From positions 186,001-250,000 of the forward strand of contig JAMPIT010000885.1 in the NCBI GenBank assembly GCA_026261815.1: a DNA stretch of 64,000 nt. The letters run 5' to 3'. Positions 9,916 to 19,427 of the stretch are shown piece after piece (the stretch's first letter is position 1; each line of letters begins with the position of its first letter). A model generated the notes under the pieces. The model did no database searches. It saw only the letters and a program-made list of their open reading frames with translations, and was not told the origin of the DNA. The stretch is from Monarcha castaneiventris obscurior (taxonomy: Eukaryota > Chordata > Aves > Passeriformes > Monarchidae). The position numbers and the translations under genes are program-made.

Positions 9916-10340
9916 TAAAAAAAAAAAGAAAAAAAAAGCCAAGTCACCCCAAAAGTGATGGTGGCAGCGTTGAGGTGGCAAAAAAATCCACCCACCCTCC
10001 CCCTCTCTCCGCCCCGGCCTCCGGGCCAAGCGGGGCCGGGGTTGGGAATGGGAATGGGGTGCGGCGGAGGGGTGGAGGGAGGTGTTTGGGAAGCCTTGGG
10101 GAAGCAGCGGGATGGGAAGGGATGTGGGATGCGGGGTTGGGGTGGTTGGTGGTGGGTGGGGAGGTGGGAAGAGGTGAGGGGTGGGGGGTGGTTTTTTTTG
10201 GGAGGTGGGGGGGGGGGGTGTGTGTTTCCCACCGTCCGCCCGCCGCCCCTTTTCCTGCTGCTCCTTAATTTCGGGCTGATGAAATGGACGCCCGGAGGAA
10301 ACTGCAATCACACATGGCCGGAAAGAGATCAGAAAGGAAT
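9540..10340. other. 5' flank of the PLC-gamma-like gene with homopolymer and AAT runs
   Basis: The immediate 5' flank is moderately GC-rich. It then holds T and G runs (9811-9860), an (AAT)n microsatellite of about 11 units (9880-9915), an A-rich tail (9916-9938) and a G-rich purine block (10040-10225). No TATA box or defined promoter motif was recognised. Confidence 0.6.
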
Positions 10341-11084
10341 TTAAAAAAAAAAAAAAAAAAAGCAGCAGGATCTTGGAGAAAGGAAAATGCGAGCTGGAGT
10401 GTGTGGGGGGGGGTGGGGGGAGAAAAGATGGCTGAGGGTGACATCTAGAGGAATTCCAGATGGGAATCGCATTTGGGGCTGGGGGGGGGGGGTATCCCAG
10501 CGGTTGGGGGGCACCTTGCGATGGGGCTGGGTGGAAAAGTGTATGTGTGGGGTTTTTTGGGTGGAAAAAAAAAGGGTTTTAGGAAAGCGGCTGCCGTGGG
10601 TTTAGTTCCTGGCTATTCCTGCTGTGACGGTGAGCTGGGAATGAAGCTCCAGGAGCGACTGGGATTGGAGTCATTCCTGTCATGAGTTTTGTGCAGCCTC
10701 AGCTTGATGGGAAAGGGCTGGGAAGTGCAGTGTGGGGAAAGAAAGATATGGAGAGAGGGGGAAAAGCGGCAGGGAACAGAGATTGGTGTCACAGCTCCTG
10801 TTTTGTCCCTCTGATGGATTCTGTGTGGGAAAGGCTGGTGCTCTGGGAATTGTGCAGGGATTTGGGGGAGGCAGAGGGTGAAGGGGGGACCGGGGCACGC
10901 AGGGTGGACAGGGGATTCCTTCCTGGCTCCACACTTTGGGAATTCGGACCAAGAGGGGATTTTGTGGTGCTGGGGGAATATTTGGGATCCTTGTGATGGA
11001 TGCTACAGCATCCAGGGGTGCCAGGGATGGAGGCTCAGGAACTTGGGGAGGATGGAGGTTCACGAATGCAGAGATCCGGGTGCC
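10341..11084. other. Intergenic sequence with simple runs
   Basis: A poly-A run lies at 10343-10362, with G runs near 10408-10420 and 10481-10493. Beyond 10600 the sequence is unique and nothing was recognised. Confidence 0.5.
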
Positions 11085-11668
11085 AGGCTCATCCCACAGT
11101 GTGGGCAGCAGGAAAGGGGAATTCTGCCCCTCTGCCCCGCTGAGGTGAGATCCCACCTGGAATTCTGCCTCCAGCTCTGGGGTCTCCAACAGCAGAAGGA
11201 TGTGGAGCTGCTGGAGCGAGTCCAGAGGAGGCCATGGAGATGCTCCAAGGGCTGGAGAGAGGCTGGGAGAGCTGGGAATGTCCAGCCTGGAGAAGGAAAG
11301 GCTCCAGGGAGACCTCAGAGCCCCTTCCAGTGCCTAAAGAGGCTCCAGGAGAGCTGGAGAGGGACTTTGGGCATGGGATGGAGGGACAGGACACAGGGAA
11401 TGGCTTCAAACTGACAGAAGACAGGGTTAAATGCGATATTGGGAAGAAATTCTTTCCTGGGAGGGCGGTGAAGGGCTGGGATGGGATTCCCAGAGAAGCT
11501 GTGGCTGCCCCTGGATCCCTGGAAGTGTCCAAGGCCAGTTTGGATGGGGCTTGGAGCAACCTGGGATAGTGGAAGGTGTCCCTACACGTGGCAGGGATTG
11601 GAACTGGATGACCTTCAAAAATCCCTTCCAATCCAAATTCTTTTGTGATTCCATGACTCCAGTGGGGC
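11085..11668 (+). mobile_element. CR1 LINE 3' fragment, about 580 bp
   Basis: It reads from GTGGGCAGCAGGAAAGGGGA, through the GAGTCCAGAGGAGGCCATGG block and TTCCCAGAGAAGCTGTGGCT, to a terminal CCAATCCAAATTCTTTTGTG-type end. The orientation is set by the right-hand 3' tail. Confidence 0.92.
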
Positions 11669-13227
11669 TGGATGACCACAGAACAGGTTTGCACCACCTG
11701 GCAGTGGCTCCGTGAGGATTGGGATGTTTAGGATTTTCCCCCCATGAGGGCGGGAGTTGCAGAGAGAGAGGTCTCCATCTTTCCACTGGCTGCCTGCAAA
11801 TCTCCCCTTTCCCAAAGAATTTGGGGACAGGAAAGGAGATCGTGAAGGGATTTTATTTTCCTTGCTTTATCCATGAATTAACTTCTGTTTTCCCCCCGCC
11901 TCCTCTGGAGCAGAATAAGCTTTTGTTCAGGGCAATAAGCCACAGAGATAGTGGCTGCTTGTGTTTATGTTTTCCATTTCCAGGCAAAAATCCCATTCCA
12001 GAGCCCCCCGAACGCCAGGCTGGGAACTGAACATCCCGACCGGAGCGAGCTGTGGTGGATGGAGGATCAGAATAAAGATTGTTTTTTTCCACAGGGGACT
12101 GAGCAGCCGGGGTTTGGCTTCTGATGTCCATCCAAAACACGTGGGTGGAGAAGGAATGCTCTGTTTTCAGTCGGCCATGGAATCGCTGGTTTAATTTTAG
12201 CCTCTCTGGAGCAAAGCTCCAAGGAAGGAGTTCCCAGAGCAAAGCACCCTAGGGAGGCTGGAAGGGGAAGAGGAGCTGGAGTCTCCATGTGGCCCCCAGG
12301 AATTGTGGTGTGCCCCAAACCTGGGGATGATGCTGAGCAGCCCAAATTCATGGTTCTTCTTAAAAGACTCCTCCGTGCAGGTCAGAGGAAGCATTGGGAC
12401 ATCGTGGAGCTGTCGGGAGGACAAGGAGAAGCCGTGGATGTGCCAAGCTCCATGGAGAGGAGCCCCACCAAAACACAAAGTGGTTGAAATGGCAGGAAAA
12501 ACGGATCCCAAGAGGAATCAAGGCAGCTGAATTCCATCTTGGGACTTTTGGATGTGCATCGACCTCTGGTTTGCCGAGCGGTGCCGCCCACAGAGCTCCG
12601 GAGATCCAGCTGGGAGAGGAACCAGGTCCGAAAAAAAAAACCCCAGGAAGGTCTCAAAAATTCACCGCCTTCTTCCTGAACATCCTTCCCTCTCATCCGG
12701 GGCTCTGATGCTGTAAGATCCAGCAAAAGCCACGGCTCAGATCGCCAGGAACAGTTTGTTTCCCCTCTCTTTGGTGCTGTTGGGAAATTCCCGAAACCAA
12801 AAGGATTTGCAAATGTTTTTTTACGAGGAACACGGGAGCGGCAGGTCCTGCAAGGTGGGAATTTGGCAACAGCAGCTTAAATCGGGATAAAACCAGATCC
12901 CGGGATGGCCACGGGCTCCTGGAAGAGCTCTGCTGGACAATGCTGGTCAGTGGTGCAAGCTGAGCATCCAAATGACATTCCCAATCCAAATATTTACAAC
13001 TGGCAGTGTATGGATTTTTTTTCTTAACCTTTCCAAGCAGGGAAAAGTCCAAGGCCCGAGCGGTTGGGGAGCAAAGTCCTCTCCCCTTCCCAGGTGAATT
13101 TGGATCAATACAGATTTTTTCACACGAACAAACATTTTTGGGCGTTCTGCCACAGTTTCCTGGTGGATTGGTTCTATCCCTTGGAATTGGCACAGGAAAA
13201 GCCATGATTCCATTGCCAGGATATGGT
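11669..13227. other. Unique intergenic sequence
   Basis: No coding exon, repeat family or RNA gene was recognised across about 1.6 kb on either strand. Confidence 0.5.
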
Positions 13228-13762
13228 GGAGTCCTACGAGAATCATGGAAGGGTTTGGGTTGGAAGAGACCTTGGAGATTATGGAATTCCAACCCCTTCC
13301 ATGGGCAGGGACACCTCCCACTATCCCAGGTTGCTCCAAGCCCCATCCAACCCGGACTTGGACACTTCCAGGGATCCAGGGGCAGCCACAGCTTCTCTGG
13401 GAATTCCATTCCAGAGCCTTACCACCCTCCCAGGGAAGAATTCCTTCCCATCCTGCCCTCTGGCACTAGGAAGCCATTCCCTGTGTCCTGTCCCTCCATC
13501 CCTCTTCCCAAGTCCCTCTCCAGCTCTCCTGGAGCCCCTTTAGGCACTGGAAGGGGCTCTGAGGTCTCCCTGGAGCCTTTCCTTCTCCAGGCTGGACATT
13601 CCCAGCTCTCCCAGCCTGGCTCCAGAGCAGAGGGGCTCCAGCCCTTGGGAGCATCTCTGTGGCCTCTTCTGGATTTTCTCCAACATCTCCACATCCTTCT
13701 GCTGTTGGAGGACTCCAGAGCTGGGTCCTGTGAGTCCCTGTGGTCACCTCCTCGCTCAGTAA
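13228..13762 (-). mobile_element. CR1-tailed element with a non-standard 5' head
   Basis: The CR1 3' end is at the left (AATCATGGAAGGGTTTGGGT). The right (5') end departs from the usual CR1 block at about 13716 and reads TCCTGTGAGTCCCTGTG and then CTCAGTAAAGGAA. The same head is joined to the CR1 tail at 23276-23335. Confidence 0.85.
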
Positions 13763-14555
13763 AGGAAACACATTTTGCTGTGGGATGTCACGGCCCCCAC
13801 GATCCCATTCCCGCAGAGCAGAGGATTTAGGACATTTTTGGATTAATTGGGGTTTTTGATCCGTGGCTGGTCCTTCTGCCTCCATGGAATTGCCAAATGA
13901 ACCATCCCGAATTCAGTGGGGGAACCACAGAGGAAGATTTGCTCTCCATCCCCACTTGAAATACCTTGGAAAATAATTCCTGCTGGGAATGACAACAACC
14001 TGGAAGCACAGAGATCATCCCTCAGGTTTCTCCCTTTCCCAAACACGTGGATTCAGGTCTGTGTGCAGCTCCTGCCCCAGCAGCGACACTGGAGGCGAGA
14101 AACATCCCCAGAAACCAGACACCACAACAAAACCCCAGCACCCACTTGAGAAACGCCAGCAGCTTTTCCTTTCGGATCCTGCTGCCGTTTCTTTTCCCCT
14201 TGCTGACATTTCCCTCTCTGTTTTCCATCTCACCCAGGAGACATCTGCTTCCCTTGAGCCCCGCTCCGGAGTCTTGCTGTTATCAGCAAAAAAAAAAAAG
14301 TGAGTCGAGAGTTTGTTTGCCCTTGGGAAGCACTTTTCTTTTTTTCTTTCTTTTTTTTTTTTTTTCCTTCATTTGAGTTAAAATAGGAAAAACTTTTTGG
14401 AGAAGAAGCAAATTTCTTCAGTGGTAAATAACTGCTGAGCTCCTCTCGGAGCTGGGGCTGTGTCCGTGGATTTCTGTAGGAATGGGAGAAAGGGTTTTTA
14501 GTAGGGCCTGGAGTGACAGGATGAGGGGTGATGGATTTGGACAGAAAGGGGAGAG
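13763..14555. other. Intergenic sequence with A and T runs
   Basis: Unique sequence interrupted by a poly-A run (14289-14300) and a T-rich tract (14336-14367). No gene was recognised. Confidence 0.5.
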
Positions 14556-14559
14556 GTCT

Positions 14560-14668
14560 AGATGGGAGATAAAGAGGAATTTGCTCACCATGAGGATGGT
14601 GATGGTGGGATGTTGGATCGGGTTGCTCAGGAAAGTTGTGGCTGCCCCATCCCTGGAAATATTAAGGA
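14560..14668 (+). mobile_element. CR1 LINE fragment truncated at its 3' side
   Basis: It contains GTTGTGGCTGCCCCATCCCT and GGAAATATT from the CR1 3' UTR, then stops where the polypurine tract begins. The usual 3' tail is missing. Confidence 0.65.
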
Positions 14669-14992
14669 GGGGAAGGAGAAGGAGAAAGAGACATTAAAAA
14701 GGAGGAGGAGGAAGAGGAGGAGAGAAAAAGGAGGAGAAGGAGAAGAGAAAGAGAAGGAGCAGGAGAAGGAGAAGGAGAAGGAGAAGGAGAAGGAGAAGGA
14801 GAAGGAGGAGAAGGAGAAGGAGAAGGAAAAGGAGAAGGAGAAGGAGAAGGAGAAGGAGAAGGAAAAGGAAAAGGAAAAGGAAAAGGAAAAGGAAAAGGAA
14901 AAGGAAAAGGAAAAGGAAAAGGAAAAGGAAAAGGAAAAGGAAAAGGAAAAGGAAAAGGAAAAGGAGAAAGAAAAGGAAAAGGAAAAGGATCA
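14652..14992. repeat. Polypurine GGAGAA/GGAAAA tract
   Basis: About 340 bp of almost unbroken purines. It begins irregular, becomes (GGAGAA)n near 14757-14870 and then (GGAAAA)n to about 14990. Open frames coding poly-(Glu-Lys) and poly-(Phe-Pro) are low-complexity artefacts. Such mirror-symmetric purine tracts can form triplex DNA. Confidence 0.97.
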
Positions 14993-15269
14993 CATCCCCT
15001 GAATCCGTGCCGTGGCTGCTGCTGGCACAGGAGGGAATGGGTCACTCAGCTCCAGACTCTTCTCTTCCCAATCCTTGGGGAAAAGGGTGCAGGGAATGAC
15101 CACTGACCTTGAGACTCCGCAGGTGATATTTTACTCCTTCACTCTCTTTGATTTTCCACTTGCTCCTGGATTCTCTCCCTTTTTTTTTTTTTTTTTATTT
15201 TTTTTTAAATTTATTTTATTTTAATTAAGGCATCTCCCTGAAATCTTGACACGATGATCCAGCCAAGAC

Positions 15270-15446
15270 TCACAAGTGCTGGAAGACATTCCCAGAGAAT
15301 CTGTGGCTGCCCTGGATCCCTGGGAGTGTCCCAGGCCAGGTTGGATGGGGCTTGGAGCAACCTGGGATAGTGGGAGGTGTCCCTGCCTGGAATTCCATGA
15401 CTTTGAAGGTCCTTTCCAATCCAAACCATTCCATGATTCCATGATC
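15270..15446 (+). mobile_element. CR1 LINE 3' fragment
   Basis: It reads ACATTCCCAGAGAATCTGTG through AGGCCAGGTTGGATGGGGCT to a complete CCAAACCATTCCATGATTCC end. It is preceded by a T-rich run at 15179-15230. Confidence 0.92.
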
Positions 15447-15834
15447 TCTCCCCCAGAGAGAACCACTGCTGTCCCAGCCCTGCTGTTCCTGTAAATGGAT
15501 CCCTGGCACTGCTGGGTGTTTTGGGATCCTCTGGCACTGGGTCTGCACTGGGATAATGCTTTAGGACTTTGGAAGGATTTATTTTGGGCTGAATGAGGCA
15601 GTTTAATTCCTTTTCCACGTGTTCCCTTCCCTTGGGTGTTTATTGACACTCAAAACCCTGCACTTGTTTTTGGTTTGTATTTTTTTTTCCCTCGTTAAAA
15701 AAAAAAAAAAATTAAATTAGACTTCCAAAGTGTCATAGAAACTTCGTGAATTAAAAGTGTAAAAGTGCCATGAATTCCTTTTGGATATGTTGCTTGGAAC
15801 AGGAATGGGCTGGAAAGCAAAAAAAAAAAAAATT
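15447..15834. other. Intergenic sequence with poly-A runs
   Basis: Poly-A runs lie at about 15698-15711 and 15820-15832. Nothing else was recognised. Confidence 0.5.
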
Positions 15835-16290
15835 TAAAAAAGGTTTTTAAAAATATTTTAATATTTCAATATCTTAATATTTAAATTTTTAATATTTTGA
15901 AATGTCAATATTTCAATCTCTGAATATTTCGATATTTTAATATTTTGATATTGCAATATTTTAGTATATTACTATTTTAATATATTAATATTTTGCTATT
16001 TTGCTTTTTTAGTATTTTAATATTTTGATATTTTGATATCTTGATATTTTAATATATTAATTTTTTAATATTTTAATATTTTAATTTTGAAATTTTTAAG
16101 TATTTTGATATTTAAATATTTTAATATTTTGATATTTAAATATTTTAATATTTTGATACTTTAAGGTTTTAATATTTTGATATTTTAATACTTGAATATT
16201 TCAATATTTTAATACTTTTATACTTTACTATAGTAATATTTTGATATTTTGATATTTTAATATTTTCATATTTTAACATTTTAACATTCT
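15835..16290. repeat. AT-rich degenerate repeat (TATTTTAA/TATTTTGA)
   Basis: About 450 bp of near-regular 8-10 bp units ending in TTTTAATATTTTGATATT-type words, over 85 % A+T by eye. It stands out sharply from the GC-rich surroundings and would be a strong DNA-unwinding or matrix-attachment candidate. Confidence 0.95.
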
Positions 16291-17683
16291 CGTCTTTCCT
16301 TTGCCCTCTGCACAAATCCCAGGGGAGATTGAGGGAACTCTGCCAGCTGCTGGTCCCAAGGCAGGATGCTCCTCTCTATTCCCTGGAGAAGATCCAGTTC
16401 ATGCTTCAAATGCTGCTTCTCCTCCTCTGGATACCCCCACCCCAAAGCTCTCCCGATGGAAAACACCCGAGGATGACCCCAAAAACCCTCCAAACTTTGC
16501 CTTTTCCCCTTCCAAATTTGGCTGTAAATCGCCAAAACCGCTTTGAGTTCGCCTTTTCCCCCCCCGAGGTTGGATTTTGTGGGAGTGGATCCACGGCTTC
16601 CCTGGGTTCAAAATGAGCTTTTCCTCCACGTGCGCTGAATTCATTTCAATTCAGAGCTGCTCGTTTATGCAAAGCACTCGGCTCCCCGTGCCAGCACCAG
16701 GGAGGGAAGGAGCAGCTGGGAGTGGAGGAGGCTTTTTTTGGGCGCAAGTGCCAATTCCTGACAGTTTCGAGCCATTATGAGACCCTGGGTGGGATTTGGG
16801 GATCGATGGAAGCTGAGGTGAGGCCGCCCCAAAGGGAGGAGATTTCTCGGTTCTGCCTGCCTGGTTCCCAGCCTGTTCCCATCTGTGCAAGACTTGGAAA
16901 AAAAAAGAGAGGATTTGGGGTGTTTTTTGGCAATTTTAGGCAATCAGGGGGAGGATAATAAGGGTCAGACCCCCTAAATTCTTTGCATTTTGCTCCCGCA
17001 ATGGTTTATCCCAACAAGCTGGTTCTTCCCACATTCCACTTTAAAATGCCAAAAAACCACCCTAAATAATTTACCAAATCTCCCTTTGCAAGCAGGGAAA
17101 TCGTGGGATGAGATTTGATGTGGTTTGATCCGAGCTGGGGCAGGCAGAGCTCCCCAGCTGCATCGGGAAGTGAGAGATCCCAAGGGACAGCAGCTGTTTT
17201 AAAGGATTTGAGGCTGATAAGGGGTTGCTTTTCCAAAGGTTCCATCCTGGTGTCGTGTTGCTCCAGCTCCTTGGCTCGGCTTTTTTGTTCCCTAAATAAT
17301 TTTAGGCTGGAGTTTTATCTCCTTTGCAGGCTTGAGGCTCTGCTACTCTTTGTTTATGGGGTTTATTCCCTCGGGGAAGAGTGAAAAGATTTGGAAAACA
17401 AACTCCTTTCAGGATTTTCTTCAGCGCCACAAGTGAATTTGCAGCTTTGCAGGGACTGGTTTTTCCTGCAAAACATTTGAAAAACGGCAGCCGAAGTGTG
17501 GGGAATAAAAAAACCACGAGGCTGATGGGTGGAATTAAAATCTTCCTGCTGGAGATTGTCCTATGGATCACCAGGAAAATCTCCCCCTCGTGCTGTGGGA
17601 AAATGCTGGTGATGGGAGAGGGCAGAGGGCATGGGGATTGGGGACAGCTGGACCAGGTTCACCTCGATACAGGAAATTCCAGA
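16291..17683. other. Unique intergenic sequence
   Basis: No repeat family or coding exon was recognised in this 1.4-kb stretch. Several short open frames exist, but they have no splice or homology support. Confidence 0.5.
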
Positions 17684-18072
17684 AACCTGGAATGGTTTGG
17701 GTTGGAAGAAACCTTGAAAATCCTCCAATGTCAATCCCTGCCATGGGCAGGGACACCTCCCATGATCCCAGGTTGCTCCAAGCCCTGTCCAAGCTGGACT
17801 TGGACACTTCCAGGGATCCAGGGGCAGCCACAGCTTCTCTGGGAATTCCATTCCAGCCCCTCTCCACCCTCCCAGGGAAGAATTCCTTCCCAATATCCCA
17901 TCTAACCCTGTCTTCTGGCAGTTTGAAGCCATTCCCTGTGTCCTGTCCCTCCATCCCTTGTCCCAAGTCCCTCTCCAGCTCTCCTGGAGCCCCTTTAGGC
18001 ACTGGGAGGGACTCCCTTTGATCCTTCCCTTCTCCAGGCTGGACATTCCCAGCTCTCCCAGCCCAGCTCCAA
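17684..18072 (-). mobile_element. CR1 LINE 3' fragment
   Basis: The 3' end is at the left (CCTGGAATGGTTTGGGTTGG). The body runs through CTTCCAGGGATCCAGGGGCA and CCAGGCTGGACATTCCCAGC, then is truncated. Confidence 0.92.
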
Positions 18073-18372
18073 GATTTCCAGTTTCCAAGTAGATAAATTG
18101 TGCCTCACAGATCTCAGGAATCGCAGCCTGAGCGAGCCTTGGGAGCTGCAGGTGTGGAGAAAGGAGGGAAGAAGAAATTTGGGATTATAAAATATCACCC
18201 AAACCCCAACACAACGGAACATGGAACCAGTGGAGCAGGGAGAGGTGGAGAAACAACCAAGGCCAGGAGAAGGAAAAACCAGTTCCCCCTTTTCTGTGCA
18301 GAACTGGAAATAATTCCAGTATTTTGACTCAGGTTGCGGATCAGGGTCTTGCACACCGTGCAGTAGAAGATT

Positions 18373-19130
18373 TTTGGGACAACAATCGTGGGAGAAATGC
18401 TGCAGCCGTCTGAACATTGGGAAGATGGGGACAGGAGAAATGGGGACAGCTGGGCCAGGTTGGGATGGGGACAGAAAAAATGGGGAGAGCTGGGCCAGGC
18501 TGGGATGGGGAGAGGAGAAATGGGGACAGCTGGACCAGGCTGGGATGGGGACAGGAGAAATGGGGACAACTGGGCCAGGTTGGGATGGGGACAGCTGGGC
18601 CAGGTTGGGATGGGGACAGGAGAAATGGGGACAGCTGGACCAGGCTGGGATGGGGACAATAGGAATGGGGACAACTGGGCCAGGTTGGGATGGGGACAGG
18701 ATAAATGAGGATGAGGTTGTAGAAGGAACAGAGCCTGGGGACAAGGGCTGGGGACAGAGAAGAGCCAGGATGGCCCAGGCTGAGGACAGGGGCTTGGAAC
18801 AGACTGAGATGGGGACAGGGGACAGGGGCTGGGGACAGTTGGACCAGGCTGAGATGGGAACAGGGGACAGGAGAAATGGGGACAGCTGGGCCAGGCTGGG
18901 ATGGGGAGAGGAGAAATGGGGGCAGCTGGGCCAGGCTGGGATGGGGACAGAAGATGGCTGGATGAGGTTGCGGAAGGAACAGAGGCTAGGGACAGCTGGA
19001 CCAGGCTGAGATGGGGACAGAGGACAGGGGCTGGGGACAGTTGGACCAGGCTGAGATGGGGACAGGGGCTGCTGACAGTTGGAAGGAACAGAAGCTGGGC
19101 ACAGTTGGATCAGGCTGAGATGGGGCACAG
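18373..19130. repeat. 40-bp-unit minisatellite upstream of ZC3H3
   Basis: The unit GGGGACAGCTGGGCCAGGCT followed by GGGATGGGGACAGGAGAAAT is exactly 40 bp in the left half (copies begin near 18441, 18481, 18521 and 18561). Right of 18700 it decays into variants with GGAACAGAGCCTGGGGACA. The array ends about 60 bp before the CpG-rich ZC3H3 promoter. Confidence 0.95.
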
Positions 19131-19189
19131 GGGACAGCCGAGCTATCTCGGGCTGGGGACAGAACCCGGGGACACCCGGGCCGGGCTGG

Positions 19190-19381
19190 TTTAGGCCCAA
19201 TCTCAGGCCTAGCCCCCAGGCTCCGTTTAGGCCGCGCCGTTCCCGTCCCCGTTGCCCGGGGCAACGGTCGCGCGCGTCACGTGACCGTTCGGGAGATTTT
19301 TTTTCCCCTATCACGTGGTCCGTTGGCGCCGGTTGATGACGTCAGAGGGAGCGCGCGGGGCCGTGCGGGAGCGCTGCGGGA
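19190..19381 (+). promoter_or_regulatory. ZC3H3: ZC3H3 CpG-rich promoter and 5' UTR
   Basis: A short CpG-dense block just upstream of the ATG contains four clean motifs. They are an X-box palindrome GTTGCCCGGGGCAAC (19251-19265), a palindromic E-box GTCACGTGAC (19276-19285), a second E-box TCACGTGG (19311-19318) and a full CRE TGACGTCA (19337-19344). No TATA box is visible. The set is typical of a TATA-less housekeeping promoter bound by RFX, USF/TFE and CREB/ATF factors; binding is inferred. Confidence 0.75.
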
Positions 19382-19427
19382 ATGGAGGAACGGGAGCGGC
19401 TGTGCCGGGAGATCCGAGTGCTCCAGG
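19382..19427 (+). CDS. ZC3H3: ZC3H3 exon 1 (residues 1-16)
   Basis: It encodes MEERERLCREIRVLQ plus the first base of a glycine codon. The donor is GTGCGG, a weak match to consensus. The ATG is the only one in this frame close to the promoter and aligns with the human start. The exon's core and donor are repeated downstream inside the intron. Confidence 0.93.

Noticed and set aside
9880..9940. AAT microsatellite with A-rich tail as a SINE
   Set aside because: No tRNA-like or 7SL-like body, and no CR1 tail is attached; it is simple sequence only.
14562..15045. Open frame encoding poly-(Lys-Glu) and its antisense
   Set aside because: Pure translation of the GGAGAA/GGAAAA tract; no start context, splice support or non-repetitive sequence.
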